64,000 nt of DNA, from the NCBI RefSeq assembly GCF_000472385.1, contig NZ_AWZU01000027.1, forward strand, positions 41,018 through 105,017. Reading direction: 5' to 3'. Position numbers and translations under genes: made by a program. Below are positions 16,215 through 25,455 of the stretch, in pieces; position 1 is the first letter of the stretch, and the number at the start of each line of letters is the position of its first letter. Below the pieces are notes generated by a model. That model saw only the letters and a list, made by a program, of their open reading frames with translations. It did not search any database and had not been told where the DNA came from. This stretch comes from Bradyrhizobium sp. ARR65. Its GTDB lineage: Bacteria > Pseudomonadota > Alphaproteobacteria > Rhizobiales > Xanthobacteraceae.

Positions 16215-17042
16215 CTAGAGACCCAATGCGTTGATCATCTGATCCATAGTGCGCGATGGCTCGGCGCAGCCGGCCTCGCCAATGATCTTGGCCGGAACGC
16301 CGGCGACGGTGACGTTGTTCGGCACCGGCTTCACCACCACCGAGCCTGCGGCAATCCGCGCGCAATGGCCGATCTCGATGTTGCCGAGAATTTTCGCCCC
16401 TGCCCCGATCATCACGCCGTGACGGATTTTTGGATGGCGGTCCTCATTCTCCTTGCCGGTGCCGCCGAGCGTGACGCCATGCAGGATGGAGACATCGTCC
16501 TCGATCACAGCGGTCTCGCCGCAGACGAATCCGGTAGCGTGGTCAAGGAAGATTCCGCGGCCGATCTTTGCCGCTGGATTGATGTCGGTCTGGAACACTG
16601 CAGAGGAGCGGCTCTGCAGATAATAGGCGAAATCCTTGCGTCCCTTCTGATAGAGCCAATGCGCAAGGCGATGGGTCTGCAGGGCATGAAAGCCCTTGAA
16701 GTAGAGCAAGGGATCGATGAAGCGCGAGGTGGCGGGATCGCGGTCATAGACCGCCACGAGATCGGCGCGGAAAGCGTTGCCCAAATCGGGATCATCGCGG
16801 AGCGCCTCGTCGTAGGTCTGGCGGATCAGGTCGCCTGAAATTGCCGAATGGTCGAGACGGTCAGCGAGACGATGGACGACGGCATCCTCGAGCCGGTCGT
16901 GGTGCAGCACCGTCGAAAAGATGAAGGTGGCAAGCTCCGGCTCTCGCCGGACGATGTCTTCCGCCTCGCTGCGGACGCGACCCCAGATCGGGTCCAGCGC
17001 CGCCAGTCGCCCGCTCTGCGGATTGGCATGGTGCATTGCCAT
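16215..17042 (-). CDS. cysE: Serine O-acetyltransferase
   Basis: A 275-residue enzyme that transfers acetyl from acetyl-CoA to L-serine, the first step of cysteine synthesis in the cytosol. The N-terminal helical domain (about 1-150) contains the family motif D-R-D-P-A-T (near 103). The C-terminal left-handed beta-helix has D-I-N-P-A-A-K-I-G, the catalytic H of D-H-A-T-G-F and H-G-V-T-L-G-G-T-G. The length is normal for the longer proteobacterial CysE. The ATG at 17042 is favoured over one five codons upstream. No cysK or other sulfur gene is adjacent. Confidence 0.93.
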   Translation of the reverse strand: MAMHHANPQSGRLAALDPIWGRVRSEAEDIVRREPELATFIFSTVLHHDRLEDAVVHRLADRLDHSAISGDLIRQTYDEALRDDPDLGNAFRADLVAVYDRDPATSRFIDPLLYFKGFHALQTHRLAHWLYQKGRKDFAYYLQSRSSAVFQTDINPAAKIGRGIFLDHATGFVCGETAVIEDDVSILHGVTLGGTGKENEDRHPKIRHGVMIGAGAKILGNIEIGHCARIAAGSVVVKPVPNNVTVAGVPAKIIGEAGCAEPSRTMDQMINALGL

Positions 17043-17319
17043 GGATGACCCTCGCAAATCTCGTTTGCCGCGCTTTATAGCACGGCTGCCTAACGGAGTC
17101 TCACGGCTCCCGCAAAGGCGAATAGCAGCCTCCCGTTTCCGGTAGCGGCCAGAACCTTGAAACGCCCCTTTTTCTTGGTCGGAAAGACAGCCCCGGCCAA
17201 GCAGGTTGCTACAACTTGGTCAGCCGCTTTGTGAAATCAAGGCGGCGTGTTGCGACTATTGGGGTATTTCGGCTGGCCCGCCATTCCCGGCATGGTGAGG
17301 CAAACAGGGGAGACTCACC

Positions 17320-18693
17320 ATCAATACCAAGGTTTTGCGCGCGCGCCTGGCGGATACCGGCGCGATATGGATCGCTGCGGTCGTCATTCCCGCATTTCTG
17401 ATCGCCCCGGCGCTGTGGAACGGCTATCCGTTGTTGCAATTCGATACCGGCGGCTATCTCGCGCGCTGGTATGAGGGCTATCTGGTCCCGAGCCGCTCCA
17501 CCGTGTTCGGCCTTTATCTGCACTTTGGCGAAGGCTCGGATTTCTGGATCAACCTGGGCATCCAGGCGCTCTCAACCTTCTGGATCCTGCAACTCACCTT
17601 GCGCGTGCTCGGTCTCGCCCAGCCCTTTCGGCTGCTCTGGATCGGTCTGCTGCTGATCCTGACCACGGCCTTGCCCTGGCTTTCCAGCATGCTGCTGACC
17701 GACATTTTTTCCGGACTCTCGGTGTTGGCGCTGTTCATCCTGGTGCTGCACGGACAGAAGATTTCCCCGCTCGAGAAGGCCTCATTGTTCGTCTTCATCG
17801 CCTTTTCGGCCGCCACCCACAGCGCAACGCTCGGCGTGCTGCTGGGACTGTGCCTGCTCGGCTTGATCGCCAAGCCCTTGCTGCGTACGCGCATCGCGTT
17901 GTCAGGACTGTTGCAGGGCGTGCTTTCAATCGCGACCGGCGCGATGATGCTGCTTGCCGCCAACCATGCGCTGTCAGGGCAATGGGCATGGACGCCGGGC
18001 GGCTATGGCGTCGCCTTCGGGCGAATGCTGCAGGACGGCATCGTCGCGCGTTACCTGAACGACCACTGCCCGCGCCAGAACTTCAAGCTTTGTCCCTATC
18101 GCAACGCGCTTCCCGCCACCGGCGATCAGTTTCTCTGGGGCGACAGCATGTTCGACAAGCTCGGCCGTTTTGCAGGGCTCGACGACGAGATGGGCTACAT
18201 CGTCACCCATTCGCTGGCCGACTATCCGGCCTTGCAGGCAGAGGCTGCGTTGAAAGCGACCGTGGAGCAATTGCTGCATGTCGCCACCGGGGAAGGCTGC
18301 ACTGAATGGCTGGGCCACACCTACGGCATCATCAAGCGCTACATCCCCTCACAGACCAGGCAAATGGACGCCGCGCGCCAGCAACGCAAGGAAATTAATT
18401 TTTCTGCCGTCAATTGGCTGCATGTTCCGGTGGCGCTGGCCTCGATGCTCGTGGTCCTCTCGCTGCTCGGCTACGGCGCGTGGCAGCGCCGGTTCGACGA
18501 TCTCACTCTGCTTGCGGCGACAGTCAGCTTCGCGCTGCTCGGCAACGCCATGATCTGCGGCGTGATTTCGGGACCGCACCACCGTTACGGCGCGCGGCTG
18601 GTGTGGATCGCGACGTTCACCGCGCTGATCGCGGCGTCCCGATTTTTTGCTGACGACGAGAGCGAACTGAGCGACGATCTAGGCACGCCGTGA
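17320..18693 (+). CDS. Polytopic membrane protein of unknown function (start codon unusual)
   Basis: About 452 residues from a TTG at 17335, or 457 if it starts at the ATC at 17320. There are roughly nine membrane segments, with a soluble stretch at about 225-345 that has paired cysteines (H-C-P-R and L-C-P-Y) and a G-C-T-E motif. The layout resembles polyprenol-linked or glycosyltransferase-like membrane enzymes, but no family is recognised. No ATG fits. GGGGAGA at 17307-17313 stands six bases before the ATC but 21 before the TTG. Its 3' end overlaps the convergent hydrolase gene by 15 bp. Confidence 0.7.
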   Translation: MNTKVLRARLADTGAIWIAAVVIPAFLIAPALWNGYPLLQFDTGGYLARWYEGYLVPSRSTVFGLYLHFGEGSDFWINLGIQALSTFWILQLTLRVLGLAQPFRLLWIGLLLILTTALPWLSSMLLTDIFSGLSVLALFILVLHGQKISPLEKASLFVFIAFSAATHSATLGVLLGLCLLGLIAKPLLRTRIALSGLLQGVLSIATGAMMLLAANHALSGQWAWTPGGYGVAFGRMLQDGIVARYLNDHCPRQNFKLCPYRNALPATGDQFLWGDSMFDKLGRFAGLDDEMGYIVTHSLADYPALQAEAALKATVEQLLHVATGEGCTEWLGHTYGIIKRYIPSQTRQMDAARQQRKEINFSAVNWLHVPVALASMLVVLSLLGYGAWQRRFDDLTLLAATVSFALLGNAMICGVISGPHHRYGARLVWIATFTALIAASRFFADDESELSDDLGTP

Positions 18694-19443
18694 CAGGAAA
18701 TCGACGACGCCGGTCTTGTAGACCTTGTCGCCGACCGCGCGCATGTGGTCGCGATTGGGAATGTCGAGCACTTCGGCGCCGGGGATGAGCTCTCCGAGCT
18801 CTTCCGCCGAGCCCGCGACTTCATCGGCGGTGCCGACCGCGATCAGCACCGGCACGTGGATCGCCGATACCTGTTCCCGGCTCATCAGGCCGCGCGAGCC
18901 GCGCAGGCAGGCGGCGAGCGCCCGCCGATCCGAGCGGGTCTGATCGGCAAAGGCCCGGAAGATGCGCCCCACGGGATCTTCTACGTCGTCGAGCGAGGGG
19001 GCCTCCAGCGCCTGCGCTACATTTTCTCCAGGGCCGCCGCCCTCGATCATGGCCATCCCGATGCCGCCCAGGATCGCCGACCGCAACCGTTCCGGCTCGT
19101 TCAGCCCGAGCCAGGCCGTCATCCGCGCGCCCAGCGAATAGCCCATCACATCGGCGCACGCGATCTCAAGGTGATCCATCAGCGCGACCACGTCGCTCGC
19201 CATGATCGGAATGGAATAGTCCGCGGGATCGTAGAGCTTTTCGGACTCACCATGGCCGCGATTGTCCAGCGCAATGACGCGGCGGCCGTTCTTGCGCAAT
19301 TCCGAGACCCAGGTCGGGTAGACCCAATTGACATTCTTGGTCGACGCAAAGCCGTGCACGAGCAGAATGGGATCGCCCTCGCCTTCGTCGAGATAAGCAA
19401 TTTCGACGGCGCCGTTGTGGAAGCTCGGCATCAATCGTTCCAT
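18679..19443 (-). CDS. Alpha/beta fold hydrolase
   Basis: A 254-residue hydrolase. Visible elements are the oxyanion H-G-F (near 30), D-N-R-G-H-G-E-S (near 60), the nucleophile elbow G-Y-S-L-G-A (Ser near 102), an acid in G-T-A-D-E-V (near 209) and a His in N-R-D-H-M (near 232). There is no signal peptide, so it is probably cytosolic. The substrate is not predictable. It ends within the 3' end of the opposite membrane-protein gene, and the next gene upstream on its strand starts 34 bp away, so the two could form a unit. Confidence 0.85.
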   Translation of the reverse strand: MERLMPSFHNGAVEIAYLDEGEGDPILLVHGFASTKNVNWVYPTWVSELRKNGRRVIALDNRGHGESEKLYDPADYSIPIMASDVVALMDHLEIACADVMGYSLGARMTAWLGLNEPERLRSAILGGIGMAMIEGGGPGENVAQALEAPSLDDVEDPVGRIFRAFADQTRSDRRALAACLRGSRGLMSREQVSAIHVPVLIAVGTADEVAGSAEELGELIPGAEVLDIPNRDHMRAVGDKVYKTGVVDFLSRRA

Positions 19444-19477
19444 TTTTTGCGGGGTGGAAAGTGGAGGCTTGTTGAAG

Positions 19478-20608
19478 TTAGGCGTGCGCCGTTCCGTTCG
19501 CCAGAGCGGCGGCTGCCCTCTGTTTATGCAGGCGCCGCCTCTTGCCGCGATCGAGTAAGGCCTGGGTCGCCCGCTCGGCGGTCGCCTTGATCGAGGACAG
19601 AAAGCCGAACAGCGCCATCAGCGCGCCGAATAGCCACAGTGCGAGATCGAACGCGCCGCTTGCGAGCAGCAGCGCGCCGCGGCCGAGGAGTTTCAGAATC
19701 GCGCGGGTGCGGCCGCCTTCCGCTTTCGCCAAACGTGCGGCCCGTGCGACATCCTTCGGATCTTCGGCGATCTTCAGCGTGTCCAGCGCCCCACGCGTGC
19801 CGGCCCTCTCGGTGACGCGGCCGACATCCTTGGCAAGCGCCACCAAGGCGCCGGCCTTTTCCGTGCGGAAGGCGGCGCGGATCGCGCCTGCCGTCTGGCC
19901 CGGTCGCAGCACGGATCCTGACGCCACCGCCTGCTCAAGCGCCGGCGTATCGACGATCTCGCGGGTGGAACGGCCGGCCCATTCCGCAAGCCCCTCGCCC
20001 AGCCGGCCGACCTTGCGCGCGTCCTTCACCAGGGAAAGGCCCGCGCGCACAGGTCCCGTCCCGCCGACCGAAACATAGGTCGCTGCAGTCACCGCAAGAC
20101 CGGCGGCGGCAAGGCCCAGCACCAGGCGGTCAGCATCCTCGCCCATCACCAGATGTTTGCCCTCGCGCAGGATGTCGCGAATGTCGCCGAAGACGAAGAG
20201 GTCACCCGTCACCGTGCCAGACAGGCTCGCGACATCGTCGGCCTGGCCCGTTACAAGCCCCGCGGCAAAACGCTTGGCGAAATGCGCGCTGGAGTTTTCC
20301 TCCGCGACAGCCTCCGCCACCCGGCGGGTCATGTCATCGGGCAGAGAAATGTTCTTCTCCCCCGCCAACGCGACAAAACTGTTGGCTAGGTCGGCGTCGC
20401 CCGCGGCCAGCGCCGCGTCGATATTTTGCGCAATGACCGTCTGGTTGTTCCGCAAGACAGAATCGAGCTGAAGATTGGATAGAGTTGACGGATCATCCTG
20501 CGCGGCCAAAACGGCCCCCGCATGGCGCGCATGCGGCCACAGCGCAACGCACAGAACTGCGCTGACTGTGACGCATAGCAATGCCGTACGGAGATGTCCT
20601 CGTTTCAT
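19478..20608 (-). CDS. Hypothetical protein with membrane segments, alanine-rich
   Basis: A 376-residue protein. A signal-anchor-like segment lies at about residues 7-33, a second hydrophobic stretch at 163-180 (L-A-A-A-G-L-A-V-T-A-A-T-Y) and a third at about 318-342 near the C-terminus, which ends in a very basic tail (R-G-K-R-R-R-L-H-K). The long central part is Ala/Gly/Arg-rich and mostly helical. I do not recognise the family. It may be an inner-membrane protein whose central part faces the periplasm. It could be transcribed with the downstream alpha/beta hydrolase. Confidence 0.65.
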   Translation of the reverse strand: MKRGHLRTALLCVTVSAVLCVALWPHARHAGAVLAAQDDPSTLSNLQLDSVLRNNQTVIAQNIDAALAAGDADLANSFVALAGEKNISLPDDMTRRVAEAVAEENSSAHFAKRFAAGLVTGQADDVASLSGTVTGDLFVFGDIRDILREGKHLVMGEDADRLVLGLAAAGLAVTAATYVSVGGTGPVRAGLSLVKDARKVGRLGEGLAEWAGRSTREIVDTPALEQAVASGSVLRPGQTAGAIRAAFRTEKAGALVALAKDVGRVTERAGTRGALDTLKIAEDPKDVARAARLAKAEGGRTRAILKLLGRGALLLASGAFDLALWLFGALMALFGFLSSIKATAERATQALLDRGKRRRLHKQRAAAALANGTAHA

Positions 20609-20867
20609 CCAAAATCTAGGGTTTTGCCGCCTTTTTCGCGTGCTTCTAAATCGTGCTTCTAAATAGTGTGCCGAATTTGCGACACAACGGCCCCGACGAA
20701 AGAAGGGCTTCTCTGAGAGGACAAGATTGTGTCGAATTTACATGAACAAATCGGTGGCCACGGGCTAATAAGGAATCAATCCATCCGCAGGTCAGGGGTG
20801 CGCGGCGGCTTCCCGCCATGCGTAGCATTGATTGCGTCCGTTACCATTGCCACTTAAGGTGAATTCG

Positions 20868-21110
20868 ATGTCCGATAATGTTGTCCCGCACTTCCATAAC
20901 GATGCCGGCGTGCCCGTCATCGAGATCGGGTCGCAGGAGTTCATGTGCGTCGGTGCGAATCCACCGTTCGATCATCCGCATGTCTTCCTCGATCTCGGGA
21001 ACGACAACGAGATCATCTGCCCCTACTGCTCGACGCTGTACCGCTTTGCGCCCGATCTCAAGGCCGGCGAAGCCCGCCCCCCCGAGTGCGTCCTGAAGGA
21101 CGTCGCCTGA
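20868..21110 (+). CDS. Zinc-finger domain-containing protein (zf-CHCC, NDUFS6-like)
   Basis: An 80-residue protein with the zf-CHCC layout: C-V-G (near 25), H-P-H-V-F (near 34), then C-P-Y-C (near 50) and Y-R-F. This domain (PF10276) is shared with the mitochondrial complex I subunit NDUFS6. Alphaproteobacterial members are small zinc-binding proteins thought to be linked to respiratory complex I. The ATG at 20868 is preceded by AAGGTG. The FAD-monooxygenase gene follows 14 bp downstream, so the two are probably co-transcribed. Confidence 0.85.
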   Translation: MSDNVVPHFHNDAGVPVIEIGSQEFMCVGANPPFDHPHVFLDLGNDNEIICPYCSTLYRFAPDLKAGEARPPECVLKDVA

Positions 21111-21124
21111 CCTAACCTCACGCG

Positions 21125-22330
21125 GTGGCTGCATCCCGCACCATCTTCATCGCCGGTGCCGGTATCGGGGGGCTCACGGCGGCGCTTTCGCTCGCGAACA
21201 AGGGATTTCGCGTCGTCGTTCTGGAGAAGACCGAGCGGCTGGAGGAAGTCGGCGCCGGCCTGCAGTTGTCGCCCAACGCCAGCCGGATCCTGATCGATCT
21301 CGGCCTGAAAGACCGGCTCGGCCGCCGCGCCGTGATGCCGGAGGCGATCTCGATCATGAGCGTACGCGCCGGCGGCGAGCTTTTGCGCGTGCCTCTTGGC
21401 AAGGCGGCCTGCGAGCGGGCCGGCGCTCCCTATTGGGTGATCCATCGCGCCGACCTGCAGAGTGCGCTGGCGGATGCTGTGACCGACCATCCCGACATCG
21501 AACTCAAGCTCGGCTGCCAGTTCGAGGATCTCGCAGCCCATGCCAAGGGGCTCACGGTCGTTCACCGCAGCGGCAACGATCGCCGCCAGGACGTCGGGCT
21601 GGCGTTGGTCGGTGCCGACGGCGTCTGGTCCGCCGTGCGAAATCACTTGTTCCCGGACGCGCAGCCACGGTTTTCCGGGCTGATCGCCTGGCGCGGCACA
21701 CTCGATGCAAACCAGTTGCCGCGCGAGTACACCGCCCCCCGTGTCCAGCTCTGGATGGGACCGAAGGCGCATCTCGTCGCCTACCCGATTTCGGCGGGAC
21801 GTCAGATCAACCTCGTGGCGGTCGTGCCGGGAAGCTGGAACCGGCCCGGCTGGAGCACCCCGGGTGACGAGCGGGAATTGCGGAGCGCGTTCGAAGCCTC
21901 GGGCTGGACGGGTCCCGTGCGCATGTTGATCGGCGCGGTCGACGGTTGGCGCAAATGGGCGCTGTTCACCATGCCGGAAGGCTGCGACTGGCATCAGGGC
22001 GCGGTGGCGCTGTTGGGCGATGCCGTCCATGGCATGCTGCCCTTCGCCGCGCAGGGCGCGGGTATGGCGATCGAAGATGCAGCGGTGCTCGCGAAAACGT
22101 TGAGCGAGGGACCAAGCGAGACCTCGGCCCAGGTCGCGGCGGCATTCAAGCGCTACGGACGGCTGCGCCGCGCGCGGGTCGCACGGGTGCAGCGGCTGGC
22201 CATCAAGCAGGGCCGCATCTATCATCTCGCCGGGCCGATCGCGCTGGCGCGCGATCTTACGATCAAGGCGATGGGGCCGGAGCGGATGCTCGCCCGGCAA
22301 AACTGGATTTATGACTGGCGGCTGACGTGA
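21125..22330 (+). CDS. FAD-dependent monooxygenase (salicylate hydroxylase-like)
   Basis: A 401-residue class A flavoprotein hydroxylase. The N-terminal dinucleotide fold G-A-G-I-G-G (near 10), the E-V-G-A-G-L-Q-L-S-P-N segment, the D-G motif V-G-A-D-G-V-W (near 162) and the FAD-ribityl motif L-L-G-D-A-V-H (near 297) are all present. These enzymes hydroxylate aromatic rings with NAD(P)H and O2. The substrate is not predictable and no ring-cleavage gene is close. The start is a GTG. The 3' end overlaps a convergent lipoprotein gene by 22 bp. Confidence 0.88.
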   Translation: MAASRTIFIAGAGIGGLTAALSLANKGFRVVVLEKTERLEEVGAGLQLSPNASRILIDLGLKDRLGRRAVMPEAISIMSVRAGGELLRVPLGKAACERAGAPYWVIHRADLQSALADAVTDHPDIELKLGCQFEDLAAHAKGLTVVHRSGNDRRQDVGLALVGADGVWSAVRNHLFPDAQPRFSGLIAWRGTLDANQLPREYTAPRVQLWMGPKAHLVAYPISAGRQINLVAVVPGSWNRPGWSTPGDERELRSAFEASGWTGPVRMLIGAVDGWRKWALFTMPEGCDWHQGAVALLGDAVHGMLPFAAQGAGMAIEDAAVLAKTLSEGPSETSAQVAAAFKRYGRLRRARVARVQRLAIKQGRIYHLAGPIALARDLTIKAMGPERMLARQNWIYDWRLT

Positions 22331-22737
22331 CCGCGCGGGGGCGCGGGCTTTGCGGGGGGCGTTGCCGGTGCGGCCGGGGGCGTTTCATGGCAGTTGTTCT
22401 TGCGCCAGGCTTCCTCCGCAAACTTGGCCTGGCCGCGCACCGCGATATAGTCGTTGCGATACGCCAGTTCGGCGACCACCGGTCCGGCGGTGCCGGTCTG
22501 GGCCTTGGCCATCAATCCCTCCAGCTCGGCGGCGCGGTTGGCGAGATTCTTTCGCTCCGGCTCCAACTGCTTGCAGTCCCACAGTTCGTATTTGGCGGGA
22601 TCGGCAAAGGCCGTGCTCACACCCTCGCCCACACTCGCGCAACCCGCCAGCGTGACAGGTAACATCAGCAGCACCGCCCCCGCGGCGGGACGGAGCGAAC
22701 TCAGCAAAGCGGACAAAGAGGATGCGCGGGCGGCCAT
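22309..22737 (-). CDS. Putative lipoprotein, unknown function
   Basis: A 142-residue protein (152 if it starts at 22767). The long N-terminal region ends in a hydrophobic run and the lipobox L-A-G-C (Cys near 33). The mature part has W-D-C-K-Q-L and N-N-C-H, so two cysteines may pair, with a helical middle and a proline-rich tail (P-A-A-P-A-T-P-P-A-K). A small envelope lipoprotein is the safest reading. The start is not fixed, as neither candidate has a good ribosome site. Confidence 0.6.
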   Translation of the reverse strand: MAARASSLSALLSSLRPAAGAVLLMLPVTLAGCASVGEGVSTAFADPAKYELWDCKQLEPERKNLANRAAELEGLMAKAQTGTAGPVVAELAYRNDYIAVRGQAKFAEEAWRKNNCHETPPAAPATPPAKPAPPRGHVSRQS

Positions 22738-22767
22738 AACCGGTTCGTAAATCGACAAGATTGACAT

Positions 22768-23109
22768 TTGCTAAAGCAGCCGCTCTTGTCCGGATTGAGG
22801 CTGGCGGGCGAAGCAGCTCAGCGGCCCCCGGCATGCGGGAAAGCTGCCGTTCCCTCGCCTCACTCCACTTCGGAAAATGCGCCAACTGTCTGATTTGTCT
22901 AGCATGATCTGTTTGGCTAACGGCGGGATCAAACCAAGCTATCAGCCGACGTGGGAGTCGGGGCGATCGGCCACGCAAAGAAAAAATTGTACCTGCGATT
23001 AATCCAACACGGATCGCGGTCGAGCAATGGGGGCATGAGGATCGACTCAAAGAGGTGCCGCCGGCGGCCGCCCGAGTCATCAGCGCGCATGGCGCCGCCG
23101 TGCAGCGTA
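22768..23109. other. Gene-free stretch
   Basis: No convincing frame, RNA gene or repeat is seen. The base composition falls toward the methyltransferase gene, which marks the approach to the accessory region. Confidence 0.4.
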
Positions 23110-23949
23110 TCAGCCATGCCAGAATCTAAGTTTGCGCTTGATGAGACTTGCAGCGCTGCGGTGTGGCGCGTCGCGATAGTTCTCGGCAACCTGCTCTGAT
23201 AACGTCGCGTGGGTCGTACGCAATTCAAGGCCGATGCGAAACCGCTCGGCCACTGCCTTGCGCAGCACGTAATTGACGTTGAAGTTCGGGAGTGTCTCCG
23301 GCGCGCCGGCGCTGTGTGCTGTGTTCATGTGATCGGGATCGCGAACATCGAGACCATCAGAACGGAAGGCGCCACTTCCGGCCGCTGTGTAAAAGCGATC
23401 AACTACTTCATAGCCATTGATTTGGGCGAGGTCATTGAGCAATAGCGGATTATAGTTGAAGTATCCGTGATCGACATAACCGACACTCGGAAGCTGATGC
23501 ATCACAACGCCGCCCAGACGCAGTGCATCGTGGATCACTTCGAACGCATTCAATTGGTTGATGACGTGCTCCGTCGTCCCGAAATTAAGCACGAGATCAA
23601 ACTTCCCGCGCCGATCACGTGGAATGTGGTCGTTGTTTAGATCAAAAATGTCGGTGCGTGGCGCCGGGCACACGTCATAGCCAACATAATCGATTTCGGT
23701 GAGATCAAGCAGATCAGCAAGAAAGGCAGTTCGCTCGCCTGGGCGCACGATTGAGGTGCGTGATATGCGCCTCGCCGCCTCCTCAATCTGCGCGGGTTCG
23801 AGCGAGCGGCCGAATTTCTGAAGGAATGCGGTGATGCGCTCCGGAGCCGCATTGTAGAGATTTTGCGTGCCGACATCGAGCATGCGCGTCGACGGCGTGA
23901 GCAAGCCCATTTGGGCCAGATATTCCAGTGCGCCGAGCCCGATCGCCAT
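23110..23949 (-). CDS. Class I SAM-dependent methyltransferase-like protein
   Basis: A 279-residue protein. Residues ~22-28 (M-L-D-V-G-T-Q-N) resemble SAM-binding motif I. F-D-L-V-L-N-F-G-T-T-E-H-V and L-R-L-G-G-V-V-M-H-Q-L-P resemble motifs II/III of the Rossmann-type fold. An unusual ~40-residue insert follows motif I. The closest known style is the FkbM/type-11 group that modifies sugars or small molecules, but no substrate can be given. Codon use is less GC-biased than upstream genes, and it stands alone at the edge of the accessory region, so transfer is likely. Confidence 0.65.
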   Translation of the reverse strand: MAIGLGALEYLAQMGLLTPSTRMLDVGTQNLYNAAPERITAFLQKFGRSLEPAQIEEAARRISRTSIVRPGERTAFLADLLDLTEIDYVGYDVCPAPRTDIFDLNNDHIPRDRRGKFDLVLNFGTTEHVINQLNAFEVIHDALRLGGVVMHQLPSVGYVDHGYFNYNPLLLNDLAQINGYEVVDRFYTAAGSGAFRSDGLDVRDPDHMNTAHSAGAPETLPNFNVNYVLRKAVAERFRIGLELRTTHATLSEQVAENYRDAPHRSAASLIKRKLRFWHG

Positions 23950-24366
23950 TGTTGGTCCCTCTTTTCAGCGGCCTGATTTCAGCACTGATGCGAACCTTGC
24001 CGGCTATCGCTTGGGTCCCGTGGAATGTGTCCGATCATTACGATGTTTCGGGGCTGTAAAATGGCCGTCAGCCACTTCGTTTGGTGAATCGAGTCTTGAT
24101 CTCGGACGGCCTAGGATGATGGGGCCATAGCAGCAGCCTCTCCAACATCCTAAAGCGTTTTTAGCCCACAACCTGATCGCGAGCAAATCAATGCGGCTCG
24201 CCCTGCCCGCCTGCGCGGGCAGGTTGTCGGGATCAACCAGATGCGTCTTCAGCCCAGGGCGGACGGACCCAGGCCGTTCAGGTGCCGCTACGGTTCTGCA
24301 AAACACGAGGGATCTTCTGCAAAACAATTGCGGCGAAAAGGCAAAAAAGCTATGCAAATCAACATC

Positions 24367-24420
24367 GCGGACGTGGCGGAATTGGTAGACGCAAGGGACT
24401 TAAAATGCCTTGCGACTCTT
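24367..24420 (+). pseudogene. Truncated tRNA-Leu(UAA)-like gene, 5' part only
   Basis: The bases from 24367 read as a tRNA-Leu 5' half: acceptor strand GCGGACG, TG, D-stem GCG with loop GAATTGGTAGA and CGC, then an anticodon arm with CTTAAAA as the loop. One pair in the anticodon stem is broken (TGCC in place of TCCC). After about 24415 no variable arm, T-arm or acceptor 3' strand follows, so the gene is non-functional. It marks a probable recombination point at the left edge of the accessory region. Nothing else is seen to 24646. Confidence 0.65.
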
Positions 24421-24646
24421 GAAAGCTCTGGCTTTTTTTGGAAAACACGACGGCGCTTTCGGCCTCAACGTGCCGGAACGAAGGGAGATCTGGAAAACCT
24501 TTCGGCGCCGTCATAGCCGTCGCGATGGCATACACGCAGGAATGCCGAGACGGCAATAAAGCATTAACAGTGATGATCGATGGCCGTGGCCTCGACCATT
24601 CGGCGAGGGCTTTTTGCCACGGGTCGTGGATAGATCGTCGTCGCCG

Positions 24647-25066
24647 TTAAGAAGCCCATTTGATCGCGGCTGGAGCGGCGAGCAGGTGCGACAGGGCGTT
24701 CAGGATTAGGCGCGACAGAAGCCTCAGCCAAGCGAGGACGAGCCGGAGGTCGTGGCCGGTCCTGAGAATGTTGGCCGCATCGCCGTGACGACGCTTGAAA
24801 CAGCAGCGATCGAAGTGCCCCTCCGTCCTCATGTGACCGATTACGGGCTCGATACCCGAGCGGCGGCAGAGCTCGTGCTTGATCACTCCGAAGACGCCGC
24901 GCTCCCGGCCGGAGATGAAGACACGACGCGGGTTTTCGGTTTTGTGACCTTCCATAGCCCTTGTTTTGGGCGCGCTCGACCGGACAGCGGTGAGCGTCTC
25001 GGCGCTGACGATAACGTCGCCGAGCGTATGTTTATCACGGGGATTGCCAGGCAGCGCCTTCCATTG
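24647..25066 (-). pseudogene. IS5-family transposase remnant (C-terminal part, frameshifted)
   Basis: The frame shows the C-terminal half of an IS5-type DDE transposase: A-L-P-G-N-P-R-D-x-H-T-L, then G-V-F-G-V-I-K-H-E-L-x-R-R-S, E-P-V-I-G-H-M (catalytic Glu region) and N-A-L-S-H-L-L-A at the end. Between these the frame breaks: V-E-R-A-Q-N-K-G-Y is readable one frame off, near 24950-24985. The N-terminal half, with its Asp residues, and both terminal inverted repeats were not found. It is a dead remnant next to the tRNA fragment. Confidence 0.7.
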
Positions 25067-25455
25067 AGTCGACTTGCTGCCGGGAAACCGGCCGCCCTGA
25101 ACGTGGGACCGGGCCGCTCTAACGCATGCCAAGCTGCTCCATCTCGCACTTACGACTTGTGCCTCCTCACCGGTGAGTCCTCTTAGACGAGTGGCCGCTT
25201 GAGCTCCTGGTGCGCCCCAGCGCTGTTCCCTCCCCCGCGACGGCGAGCCGCCGGCCAGCGGGCTTTGTCGGATCGAATTGCCGAGTGCTGCGCTTCGCTG
25301 CGGAGACGTGAGTGGATGCGAAGGCGCTGACATTGAGCAAATATTTAAAGCGTCTCCAAATGCACCTGCATGTCTTTCATAGCCGCCCCATTTACGCGCT
25401 CTGGGAGCCGCCCATGATGAGCGATCCCGGGTCGCGATTGGCTCCGAGCGTCACT
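25067..25455. other. Stretch with no intact gene
   Basis: Frames here are long but have no protein-like pattern. It may be debris from the same insertion event as the transposase remnant. Confidence 0.4.

Noticed and set aside
21023..22300. Minus-strand open frame of 425 codons
   Set aside because: It is antisense to the FAD monooxygenase, which has full cofactor motifs, and shows no motif of its own.
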